64,000 nt of DNA from Punica granatum (lineage: Eukaryota; Streptophyta; Magnoliopsida; Myrtales; Lythraceae). The stretch is from NCBI RefSeq assembly GCF_007655135.1, contig NC_045130.1, forward strand, positions 21,767,363 through 21,831,362. Reading direction: 5' to 3'. The position numbers and the translations under genes were made by a program. Below the pieces are notes generated by a model. That model was not told where the DNA came from, made no database searches, and saw only the letters and a list, made by a program, of their open reading frames with translations. Positions 10,566 to 19,937 of this stretch are shown here, one piece after another (within the stretch, counting starts at the first letter, position 1; every line of letters starts with the position of its first letter).

Positions 10566-11763
10566 TGTCAGCACCCCATTTTGGCTCACCTTTCCAAACA
10601 ACGATATCAGCAATGATCCAAGCCACAACTTGAGCAGAATACAGAAAAATGACTTAACAGAGCAGAAAATCACTATTCATCCTCAAGTCGGCGAAATCGG
10701 GCAAATGACACATGCATATGACAGAAGGACTCCAGGGGTCATCAAGGAGCAACAGAGTGACTAGAGAGCTCAACAATGTCCAAAACCGGCATTTTCAGTA
10801 TATCACATGGATGGTTCTATTTTTCGATAGTTTGCTCGATCATCGAAATATAGCCAATATTGGACTCCAAAAATCCACTCCAATGCCAAACAGATGAAAA
10901 GTGTCCCCAAAGGCATTTTGCAAATCATCTGCTCTATACAGAACAACTTTCTGTATACAGACAACTTTTCAGTAGAAGTCCAAAAATGCCGGTTTTTGGG
11001 AGAAAAGTTAATTCCAAATATCAGATGCGGCCATGCCCCACAGTCATACAGAGCATGAGCAGTGCTTCAGATTGTCTTTTGGAAGCCATACAGACACCCT
11101 GAATGACTTCCGAGCGACAAAACGGGCATACCTCTCTTCGGAAGAACGTAATCGGAGACTGGTCTGATGGAATTACGGCAAACGAAGTTCACACTACATT
11201 GCCCACGTAATTTGACAATTTATGTCAAAATGACCGACATGGGATACAGATACAAGATATGCTGTCAGAAGTGGGTAACCTCGCTTTGAATGCTTAAAAG
11301 GAGCAAAACCGGCTTCCGAGCCTCATACAGACATTTGGCAATTTCTCACGAAAAATGCCAATCTCGGACTCTTCAAACCCGTTTCCTCCCGTATATCGAT
11401 AATTCGACGTTCAATTCAAACCACGAACTTCGAATGCGCGATCAATCGAGACCCGAGCTTTTCCCGGTTTCTCCTCTTCGGTCGTGGGACCCACGAGCTT
11501 CCCAAGATGAGTCACCCTTTTGCTCTAGAAGCTTCTTCTTCTTCTTCAATGCAAGAAGACAACTTGCCCTCTCTTAGCCAAAATATCTTGGAGAGGTTGA
11601 AGACAACACTCAACTTCTCATCAATGCTCATCAATGTCTTATCTCTTCTTCATTAATGCAATGGAAGAAGATGAGGCTTGATATTTTCTTAATCAAACCG
11701 AAATTTGCTAAGCATGGGGGGTTAAGAGCACTTGCTTTTGCTAATTGTGTCATTAGCTTTGCC

Positions 11764-11770
11764 TATAAAT
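11764..11770 (+). promoter_or_regulatory. Probable TATA box of E2 LTR
   Basis: TATAAAT in the context GCCTATAAATGGCC. About 30 bases downstream the sequence becomes CT-rich with CACTCTCTCC, a usual plant start region. The aligned position in the E3 LTRs also has a TATA box (25686, 37744, 49922). Confidence 0.6.
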
Positions 11771-12112
11771 GGCCCAAAAGTGATTAAGATAATCACTTCT
11801 CCTCTTGCACACTCTCTCCAAGCTTTCTCCCTCAAGAAAAGCTCCCAACTCATAGCCAAAACCAGCAAGCTTCAACACTTCGAAACCAAGAGAGAAAAAC
11901 CGAAGAAAACCCGAAGAAAGCTTTGAGTTTCTTAAGTCGGAAGCCGATGTTCATCATCCCGACTTAACTTCAAAAATTCTCAAACTCCATGGACCATATG
12001 TTTTGGACCCATGGAGTTCATTGGTGAAATTGGTTTTTCCATTTGAAGTCTTTAAATTATTGTTTCAGGTCATTTAGTGCATTTCGGTGAAGAATCGTCA
12101 CTCTCGGGTGAA

Positions 12113-12250
12113 CAGTGCCAGACACGCGCCAGCCCGCGCGCCCGCGCATGCCCCGCGCGCACCGGCGCCGCGCGCCCCGAGCACGCCCGCGCGCCCCGCT
12201 CGCCTCCCGTGCACTCCAGCCGCACTCCCCGTGCACCTAGCTCCTCGAAC
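12113..12250 (+). repeat. Short GC-rich block in E2 LTR
   Basis: Very GC-rich run built on CGCGC/GCCCGC words. It occupies the place where the E3 LTRs carry a 0.7-0.9-kb minisatellite (26690-27420), and the same downstream sequence follows (TTCTACCGAGTCACCCGACT at 12287 resembles TTCCACCGAGTCACCCGACT at 27446). It looks like the unexpanded state. Confidence 0.55.
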
Positions 12251-13303
12251 GTGCATCCTTTGCACCCGAGCATCCTTCCAAGCGTTCTACCGAGTCACCC
12301 GACTCTCGAACACTTTCCCGACTCTTTCCTCGTATCCCGAGGCTAGGTAAATCACTCTTGACTTAGAGGAGTTAGGGCTTTTTACATTATTTGCATGGCT
12401 ATGGAGTAATATGGTGCACAAGGCATGTTCACTTGCAAGACTTCATGTTTATGCACTTTTACATTATATCATTCATGTTTATCCTCGATTAACATGTTAG
12501 CATGTTGGGAAACGTTTGGATCGACCCTCGGAAGACCTTCCCGACCCGAAATAAGCAAAAGAGCTCTCAGGTTTTCTCGTGTTTTCTTACATACATGAAG
12601 TCGGTATTGTTTTATCGATTCCTTAAATAACTTGTTTGTGCATGTTTGCATGTTCGAATGCGTTATTCAAATCATGGCAATACCGACTTTAGTTAATCGT
12701 GTCATTTGTCGTGTTTGTCGTTTAAGCATGCGAGAAATGATTCAAAACAAGACGGAGAAACCTCGTGGAACCCCATTCGGGCCATGGGACCTCTCGGTTA
12801 TCTCCAAGGAGAAGTGACCGAGAGCCTCTTAGACTCGTACGGGTTGCATGAGGCTTCCTCTACCCGTTTTGAGTCCGTTCTCGGCTTTCGTGTAATTTGC
12901 AATTTACATTATCGTCGCAATATCTCATGAAAATGTCTTTTCAAAACAAAGCATGCATGGATTTGGGTATCGATGACTCATTCGGGTCCATTCGGTTACG
13001 AGGGTAGTTGCGGTCATTGGACCAAATATCCTCGATCCTTATGGAATCGTCTTGGTCGTCGAATCACGAATCGCTTTCACAATTAATGCATTCGGCATAA
13101 CCCTAAGCATTAATTCCACGAACGGGTTAATCGGGACGCTCACATGATTAAACCCACTTCACACTGATAAAGTTTACACGAATTGGCCATTAACTGATAA
13201 CTCGCGTCGATGAGTTGTCAAATGACGTTGGTGCCCTTTTCAAACTTATCAATTTCAAAACCCGAAACGCACGGTCCGATGTAGCATGGACGTCTGAAAA
13301 GGG

Positions 13304-13364
13304 CTTCTGTGTCTCAACTTGAGTTTTTACCTGATTCCAGGTAACTCAGGTTAGGATACAGAAG
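13304..13364 (+). other. Long hairpin in LTR leader, E2 copy
   Basis: Three stacked stems: CTTCTGTGTCT (13304-13314) with 13354-13364, eleven pairs including G-T; AACTTGAGT (13316-13324) with ACTCAGGTT (13344-13352), nine pairs; TACCTG (13328-13333) with CAGGTA (13338-13343). Homologues: 28564-28624, 40758-40818, 52961-53020. Confidence 0.6.
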
Positions 13365-13428
13365 ATCTTTCTAGATCACTTCCGGGCAGATCGACCGGTT
13401 CTTTGGCTTTTTCGGGGTTCTTGCGCAA

Positions 13429-13445
13429 CCCTGGAAGATCCAGGG
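13429..13445 (+). other. CCCTGG/CCAGGG hairpin, E2 copy
   Basis: CCCTGG (13429-13434) and CCAGGG (13440-13445) around AAGAT. In the E3 LTR (28688-28704) the loop is ATGAT, which lengthens the inverted repeat to CCCTGGAT/ATCCAGGG. Confidence 0.5.
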
Positions 13446-13564
13446 AATTGGTCGACACCGGCTACAGGCCGAGGTGGCCCGCACTGCGATGTTTCCCCTT
13501 TTCTGAAAACAATTTTCAAATAAAGGGCAAAATCGTCTTTTCACAATTCAGCGACACCCTTAGG

Positions 13565-13676
13565 GTTAGCATGACAGAAACACTACAGTACGGGATAAGA
13601 ACGGGCTACCTGTTCAGGTGCAGGTTTATCTGCATAGCCTTTTCTTATCTAACTGATGAGTTTCTGTCATCCTAAC
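13565..13676 (+). other. P1-P4 branched RNA-like structure, E2 copy
   Basis: P1: GTTAGCATGACAGAAAC (13565-13581) with GTTTCTGTCATCCTAAC (13660-13676), 16 of 17 pairs. P2: GATAAGAACGGGCTA (13594-13608) with TAGCCTTTTCTTATC (13635-13649), 13 pairs plus one G-T. P3: ACCT/AGGT around GTTC (13608-13619). P4: TGCAG (13619-13623) with CTGCA (13630-13634). P2 encloses P3 and P4 back to back. The E3 copies change a G-C pair of P1 to A-T on both strands, and the E1 copy changes two pairs of P4. It lies in the transcribed leader. Function unknown. Confidence 0.7.
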
Positions 13677-13781
13677 ATAGACTCGGGTAACTAGAACGGT
13701 TATCTCTGTCAGAAAACATGCAAAATGCTGATTAACCTTTCACTCGACCTAACCAAACACTAGATAATGGTTAGGAGGAAT

Positions 13782-13800
13782 TCTAGATTCCAAATCTAGA
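13782..13800 (+). other. TCTAGATT inverted repeat, E2 copy
   Basis: TCTAGATT (13782-13789), CCA, AATCTAGA (13793-13800): a perfect 8-bp stem. Present in all LTRs of the window. Confidence 0.55.
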
Positions 13801-14111
13801 GTGAAAACACGAGTTTGGCTAATTCAGTGGAAATTCAGTGTCACAATACAGAACAACTGTAAAAGCAATCCACACACATGAGATTTGACTCTCTTTGTCA
13901 AGTTCTCAAAACAAACCCGAATGCTAAAACATTGGCACGTGCTTGTTTGTCTAAGGTAGGATTTGCATGCCAAAATACCCCGGATTAACAACTTGTTAAA
14001 ACACGTACACTCGATAATAACAAACACCTTGTCTGTTATTTACCTGTTGCGTGTTATCTTTCCGCACCTGTTTGCCATGCGGGTCGAGCCTGATCCCTAG
14101 GTCGAATAATA

Positions 14112-14184
14112 TTAGGGTTCAACGCCCTAATCATCGAGCACAGAGTTCAACGCCCTAATTAACACTGACAGGATCCAACGCCCT
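14112..14184 (+). other. Three tandem TYCAACG-loop hairpins, E2 copy
   Basis: TTAGGG-TTCAACG-CCCTAA (14112-14130) is perfect. The second (14142-14156, AGAG/CCCT) and third (14170-14184, AGGA/CCCT) each have one mismatch. The unit repeats about every 30 bases. Confidence 0.5.
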
Positions 14185-14953
14185 ATTCAGTGAGAGCATC
14201 CATTGAATTTCAGTTCTTTGGTCTTTTCCCTAAACTCACGGTGAGTTAGAGTGGAATAATAATCGAACGCGAAACGATTGGAATTCGACCCCTTTGTAAT
14301 TTGTATTTATTGTTTTCGAGAGCATTTTAAGGATTTTATTTTGTACATTTATTCTGTAAAAATTCCAGTTGGTGAGCAAACGGTCCGAGAGTCGAATTAA
14401 TCGAATCGGTCTAATGCTTGCCCGGATACAAGTAAATCCAAGAACTCGCGGTTCTGGTTCACGCAGGGATTCAACCTCCATGGTTCGATGATCTGTAACG
14501 TAAGATTGTGAACCAATTCCCCGACACACGGGTTTACTTCTCTCTCGGCTTCTCCACTGACATCGTTTAATTCATCGAAGTTACGGTGTCAAAACGTGTG
14601 AGTCGAGTGCACCCTAATTCATGCGGTAAATAAAACAAAAATGCAAGCCTAGCAAACCAGAGTACCGAAAGGGCGTGCGGGATATAGGCCCGTACGTAAC
14701 ATGAACCCCCGAACACGGATTTTCCGGTTCCGTACAGACCAATGCCTTAACGACAAACTAGGTGTTCCATACCCCTAGACCCCGGGTAACTTATCCGCCC
14801 TCGACCTTCGAGTCGTAAAATGATAAGTGGCGACTCCTTCTCTCACGCGTGTCCGTCACGCGTCCCCACGGGAAGGTGGACACTCCCAAGCCGCGCGATC
14901 CAAAAGCGCGCATGCGGGCCCCGACAAGAGTCCACATTCGAGTCCGTACAGCT

Positions 14954-14971
14954 CGGCGACTCCGCTGGGGA
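14954..14971 (+). other. Primer-binding site, E2
   Basis: CGGCGACTCCGCTGGGGA, three bases after the LTR end at 14950. Apart from the first base it fits the complement of the plant tRNA-Arg 3' end. Confidence 0.8.
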
Positions 14972-15639
14972 CATACTTAGTGGGTTCAGGCTCGATCCGT
15001 TTGCTTGCTTGCATGTTTATTTATCGCTTTCCGTACATTTACTTTTCTTGCACATTTACTTTTCTGCACTCGCATTGCATCACTCTAGTGGATTTAGGTA
15101 CCACGCTTGAAATCCCATGAGCGGCAATTTAGGAATCTAGGTTAGACAGGGGTTCGAAGTAGGGGTACGGCGCGCGGTTCGATTGTCGCTTAGGCCTTGA
15201 AAAGAATCTCGCCCGATTTCAAGGAATTGACACCCTTGAATCGGGAGCCCCCATCTCTAGTTAGTGGTTTTTCCAGTAGAACACTGAAACCATGCATAAA
15301 CAGGGACCGTCATGCTGGACCAAAACAAACCTCATGCTGCCAACTGACCCAAAGTCTAGTCTTTGAGTCGGCCCCGTACTTTTTCTTTTAGGAGGGCATT
15401 TTGTTGTTTTTACAAAGAGCGATGTACATTGTAACAGATACAGTTATACTTTACTTTTCTGCACTACATGCATGTTTTCAAACAAACTAGGACATTGCAT
15501 TAGTTTATTGCTTAAGTTCCCTTTTTCAAATGAACCATCTTCGTAAATTTGGGAACTTGAATCAAATCAATGCAACAGCATTAGCTTTTGAAAACTCATA
15601 CATTGCCTGCATCCGATGTTTGTACAGCAACTACCATGT
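14972..15639 (+). other. E2 untranslated leader
   Basis: No gene. Closely similar to E1 2527-3080 and to 30236-30917 and 42434-43100. The last part (15560-15620) matches the E1 spacer between ORF1 and gag. Confidence 0.75.
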
Positions 15640-15950
15640 CCCGTACGACAGGCGAGTTGTGCCAACCTTCGAGGTAGACCACCCACGGTTCTCACCTCTC
15701 CATGGCGAGACGTGCTATGACCAGAGGCCATCCATCCCGGCCCCCCACCCCGCACGACAGGCGAGTCGTGCCAACCTTCGCGGGTAGACCACCCGCGGTC
15801 TTCACTTCTCCATAGCGAGATGTGCTATGACCAAAAGCCGAGTCCATCCCGGCCACCCACCCCGCACCACAGGCGAGTCGTGCCCACTTTCGCGGGCAGG
15901 CCACTCGCGGCCTTCACCCTTCCTTCACGGCAAGACGAGCTGTGGCCCGA
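15640..15950 (+). repeat. About 110-bp tandem repeat, 2.8 copies, E2
   Basis: Units start at 15640, 15748 and 15861. Each holds two possible hairpins: GCACGAC/GTCGTGC around AGGCGA (15752-15771) and CGCGGGT/ACCCGCG around AGACC (about 15779-15797). In other units the stem bases differ but mostly still pair. Confidence 0.75.
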
Positions 15951-16469
15951 GGGCCGATCAACCTTCCCAGGCGAAGTTAACCAACACTAACTTCTTCCTA
16001 ACAGAGAGTGTCACCACATGATCGGAAACACATCTCTCCGCATGACCCCACGCATTTACCAATGATCAAGCGTGCCTCACACATGTCCAAGCATGTTCAC
16101 ACCAACTCATACATGCCTGATCAACGTATTAATGCATGTCTCCCGGTGTGCTCGCACGACACCTACCAGACCAGTTCGCTTCCCTACACTCTTGCATTGA
16201 AATCCTGAACAGTTCATGCTCCTTCATTGTTTTCTTTTCCCATTGCAGGAAATTCTCAACAAGAAGATAGCCTGAATACTAAGCGACCACAATTGAGACA
16301 ACAAACGTCTCCCATCCATCCAGCTCCTTGGGATTTCAACACTAAGTCCCCATCCCTGCTCCATAGAGCATGACCGCAAGCAAATCAGCGTCACTACATT
16401 GCAGCGCCTTGCGCTATTCCTCAGCATTGACCTTTGCTTTTACATCTCTTGCATTTTCCTATCGAGCAT
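15951..16469 (+). other. E2 internal non-coding segment
   Basis: No gene seen. Matches 31236-31744 and 43416-43924 at high similarity. Short open frames are not shared in frame between copies. Confidence 0.6.
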
Positions 16470-16690
16470 GCATTTACTGCATCGGGCCTCGGTCCTGAAT
16501 TTACTACTTTCGGGCCTGCTTTTGGGTTTTGGCGCCGCATCGGGCTTCAGCCCCACTTTTGGGCTTCGGCCCCGTATCGGACCTCAGTCCTGCATTTACT
16601 GCTTTCGGGCCCCGGCCCAGCATTTACTGCTTTTGGGCTCCGGCCCCGCATTTACTCCTTTCAGGTTTTGACACCCGCATTTACTGCTTT
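16470..16690 (+). repeat. About 30-bp tandem repeat of GGGC-YYCG-GCCC hairpins, E2
   Basis: Units consist of GCATTTACTGCTTT plus a GC-rich palindrome. Hairpins: GGGC-TTCA-GCCC (16542-16553), GGGC-TTCG-GCCC (16561-16572), GGGC-CCCG-GCCC (16607-16618), GGGC-TCCG-GCCC (16635-16646). The stem is constant and the tetraloop varies, mostly as YYCG. More copies are present than at 31745-31880. Confidence 0.7.
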
Positions 16691-17427
16691 CAGGCTCATC
16701 TGAAATCCAAAATCGACTTAGTTTCAAATTCATCCAAGTAATACTTCAAGGAGCAAGTCTAATCCTTCCACTGCAAAGACCGAAAGTGACAGCTCCATAA
16801 ACAGAGCATGACCCAACTCTCGATCGCAGACCAGCACGGTCATGCCTCCGATCAAAGAATGGATCTCATCCACCTCCGTTGTGGTCGCCGACTAAACACT
16901 GGGGCAACACGCGCAGTTTTCTTTAAACTCTTTGTTGCTTTCATTCAAATGCATTCCCACAAATGGGCTCCCGACATGAACAAATCCTTTAATGGAGCAT
17001 TAGGACAGTCTCGAAAACGCCCTATTAGTTCTGTTGGACCTGTTCGACTCACCTGTCCTCATGGGACCCGGCTCCTCGAGCCTTCCCTAGGACGGTTGCG
17101 CATGCCTACTCGCAATTAGGGAAAACATGTTTATGTGACCTCAGTCATGGTCTAACCACTCCAGAGTGGTGATGACTAGATTCCCGGAAACAAATGTCAT
17201 CCACACGCGACACCCCATGGGTCGCGTGCGGGATAAAAGGTATTTTCCCATGGGTCCACCCCATATTTCTTACTGTATATTCCACCTCACAGTCGCCTAA
17301 CACACCATCTTCTTTGTCATCTTTTACAGGGTCACGCCGGTCACAGGCGAAGAGTGATGCACAGGCTCACGCCTTACCGAGAACTCCTCTCGAGCCTCCT
17401 CCCTTATACTTTGACAGGGAAGGGGCT
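16691..17427 (+). other. E2 internal non-coding segment
   Basis: No gene seen. Matches 31881-32605 and 44056-44790, with mostly point differences from E3. Confidence 0.6.
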
Positions 17428-18090
17428 CGGCACGGAGGTACCCCCTACAAAGCTAAAGACAAAAACAACTGAGCGAGCCATATGCCATCAACGCAACCAT
17501 TTCAGTTGACATTGACGACATGAGACGGTCAGGGGCGACAGTTGCACAAATCGCCCACCACAAGCCACATCGACGATAAAGATCGGGGCATTCGCGTTCA
17601 ACGCTTGCACCGAGAACACCTCGGACATCATCTACCCACGATAAGCATTTCCAAGCGACGTACACTGGGGCATCCCCGGTTGAAGTTCGCACTAGCACAA
17701 CTTTTCCAAGCGACGTACACTGGGGCATCCCCGGTTGAAGTTCGCGCCAACACAACCTCGGCACGGAGGTACCCCCTACAAAGCTAAAGACAAAAACAAC
17801 TGAGCGAGTCATATGCCATCAACGCAACCATTTCAGTTGACATTGACGACATGAGACGGTCAGGGGCGACAGTTGCACAAACCGCCCACCACAAGTCACA
17901 TCGACGATAAAGACCGGGGCATTCGCGTTCAACGCTTGCACCGAGAACACCTCGGACATCATCTACCCACGATAAGCATTTCCAAGCGACGTACACTGGG
18001 GCATCCCCGGTTGAAGTTCACACTAGCACAACTTTTCCAGGCGACGTACACTGGGGCATCCCTGGTTGAAGTTCGCGCCAACACAACCTC
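17428..18090 (+). repeat. 331-bp direct duplication with about 55-bp subrepeats, E2
   Basis: CGGCACGGAGGTACCCCC at 17428 recurs at 17759, and the two copies are nearly identical. Each ends in repeats of the type AAGCGACGTACACTGGGG followed by CATCCCCGGTTGAAGTTCG. The E3 internal regions have a single copy (32609-32990 and 44792-45170), so the duplication is specific to E2 and recent. Confidence 0.8.
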
Positions 18091-18522
18091 GGCAAGCGAC
18101 GTACACTGGGGCCTCCCTGGTTGAAGTTCGCCCCGAGGTCGCCATTGTGGGTCACTCCAGCAAGTGACGTTGGAACGCTCCTAGTCATTTGCGTCAAGAC
18201 CAGGCCTCCTCCACAACAAGCACCAGGACAACTCCGGCCACTGATTCCCTAGGGCAAATTTGTATTTTCCTTCTAGACAATAGGGGAATTCACCTGAAGA
18301 TATTGCAAGGGCAAATGACACGAAGTTCAGCTTTCGAGTGCACGGGAGTCAAACTTCCAAGAAAGCCGGTCCTCACAAAATAGGGTTAACAACACACAAC
18401 AAGTCTCCACGAGGCGAAGCACACCAAAGTGGCCTCGGCGATGCAAAGTCGAGGAGTTTCAAACAAAGACACGGGGCACAAAACAAACCCCAGCTGCAAG
18501 AAAAAAAACAGAGCGAAAAGAA
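18091..18522 (+). other. E2 internal non-coding segment
   Basis: No gene seen. A further repeat unit at 18093-18135, then unique A-rich sequence shared with 32990-33375. Confidence 0.55.
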
Positions 18523-18575
18523 GCGGGAAAAATCCTCCAATGAAGAGAGAGAGAAAAGAAGCGGGAAAAACCCGC
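18523..18575 (+). other. Pair of G-rich/A5/C-rich hairpins, E2
   Basis: A 38-bp unit occurs twice. The second copy forms GCGGG-AAAAA-CCCGC (18561-18575). The first (18523 onward) has lost pairing on its 3' arm. In E3 both copies pair with different stems (33376-33428). Confidence 0.5.
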
Positions 18576-18768
18576 CAATGGACAAAACAAGGCACCGCCG
18601 AGATTTAAAGCTTTGGCACTGCCAATTCAAAAGCAGTCAATAAACCCCGACAAAAAAGGGGAAGCAGCAGACACCACTCCTCGACGGAGACAGAAAACAA
18701 TGCACTCGGAGGTTGAATCCTTCAAAATCTTCGCCCTTGCAAACTCGAGAGATAAAAGAATAGAGCTC

Positions 18769-18855
18769 GCTAGGTCGAAAACCCCTTTTGGGGCGGCCTA
18801 GGCAAAAGCTAGGGTAAAAAAGAGGCATGACCGAAAACCCTATGGGGCGGTCGTG
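18769..18855 (+). other. Two equal-shaped hairpins with different stems, E2
   Basis: Hairpin X: CTAGGTCG (18770-18777) with CGGCCTAG (18794-18801), inner CCCC/GGGG. Hairpin Y: CATGACCG (18826-18833) with CGGTCGTG (18848-18855), inner CCC/GGG. Both have eight outer pairs, an AAAA side loop, a short inner loop, and are followed by GGCAAAAG. The outer stems differ at most positions yet remain paired. Confidence 0.65.
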
Positions 18856-19716
18856 GCAAAAGGAGAGCTGTTCCCCTTTAGGTTGAGAGGTGCGACCCCG
18901 AGGTGGGTGACCGTAGCAAAAGGAGAGCAAAACGAGAGATGGATAAAAATGACCCCCTGGTTCCTCACACATCGTGCGGACAAGGGATCCCCAAGGAAAG
19001 TGGCCAGGTTATCTTTTTCAACATGATCCTCGATCAGCCCTCCAACACAGCTCAACCATCCAGCGCGAAGGATTCCTCCTCAAGCACAGTGGGCAAACCG
19101 AGCATGCCATCCAAGCAGCTCGGTACAACCTACACAACAGAAGAACGAAGGAAAATGGGAGTACATCTCACTGCAGGCGTGAACCCGTGTATCCTTTTAG
19201 CCTGGGGCAACGTGCTTCCCAAGCTTTCTCTTTTCTCTTTGTCTTTGCATAACTCCAAATGGGTTACAGCCACCCTTCAACAAGCTATCACAGAGCCAAA
19301 ATCCCAGACATTCCTCTCCGAGAGTCTAGTCATAACGCTTTGGAAATGGTCAGACCGAGTCTGACCAAATCTGAACAAAAATCCACAAGCAGGTTGCAAA
19401 TGCAGTCGCCCTACGATACCCTATTGAGAGGGGTTCAAAGCCGACGGGCGCGTCAAACAAACAATAGAACTGCTAGGGCATCGTTGGGGAAGTCTCGATA
19501 TGCCCATTCATGGCTAACGGGGGCCCCTGGAGGCCTCGTATCTAGGCCTCCGAGAACGGGAGCAAAATTCTTCATGGGTTGCTCAAGCGACCCCGAAACT
19601 GAAGATATGTGCATCACAATGACGCTCTTTTTACTGCTTACTTGTGCCTATCTCATGTTAGTATTTCTCACATGATTTACTAATAATACTAGGATTACAG
19701 GTACTACAAGCACGCA
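18856..19716 (+). other. E2 internal non-coding segment
   Basis: No gene seen. Matches 33706-34562 and 45901-46755. The open frame at 18903-19364 is not kept in the sister copies. Confidence 0.55.
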
Positions 19717-19763
19717 AGAACTACGGCCGACTCTGATTCCCGACCACTCGGGATACGTAGGCG
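19717..19763 (+). other. Conserved 3' block with GATACGTAGGC, E2
   Basis: Contains CTACGGCCGACTCTGATTCC and GGATACGTAGGCGC. The same block is at 34564-34610 and 46757-46803. In E2 the middle is CCCGACCACTCGGG, a small hairpin. It marks the end of similarity between E2 and E3; what follows is hypervariable. Confidence 0.6.
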
Positions 19764-19937
19764 CTCCACCCCAGAGCTCGAGTCCTTTACCATGCAGTAT
19801 CCCGCAAAGAAAAATCCCTCACCGCACAGCCGGGGCATCGCCAGCGAAAGTACAATGGCCAAACAGCAAAGCCGCCTTCCAGCGAAAGTGCAACCGCTCC
19901 AACAGCAACGTCGGTCTTCGACAAATCAAAATTTCTA
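19764..19937 (+). other. Start of hypervariable 3' UTR, E2
   Basis: No gene. Contains loose repeats of CCAGCGAAAGT and AACAGCAA. Only weak similarity to 34612-34860 in E3. Confidence 0.5.

Larger units (their letters stand above)
10566..14950 (+). repeat. E2 5' LTR (4385 bp)
   Basis: Starts TGTCAGCACCCC and ends GTACA. The first 200 bases match 24060, 36115 and 48304, and the last kilobase matches the ends of the other LTRs. It lacks most of a roughly 0.9-kb insert and the GC-rich minisatellite present in the E3 LTRs, which explains its shorter length. It has no gene; the short open frames inside are not conserved. A TATA box at 11764 implies U3 of about 1.2 kb and an R-U5 leader of about 3.1 kb. 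Confidence 0.9.

Noticed and set aside
13619..13634. tRNA-like T-arm reading of P4 and a cloverleaf reading of P1-P4
   Set aside because: Loop length and invariant bases do not fit a tRNA; no anticodon arm.
13652..13659. CTGATGAG, the hammerhead ribozyme core word, in each E2/E3 LTR
   Set aside because: No second core (GAAA after a stem II) and cleavage triplet in the right geometry; the word sits in the junction between P1 and P2 and is absent from the E1 copy.
10566..14950. E2 LTR taken as the 3' LTR of E1
   Set aside because: It follows a truncated RNase H with no integrase or PPT, is followed by its own PBS, and differs strongly from the E1 LTR at 1-2505.
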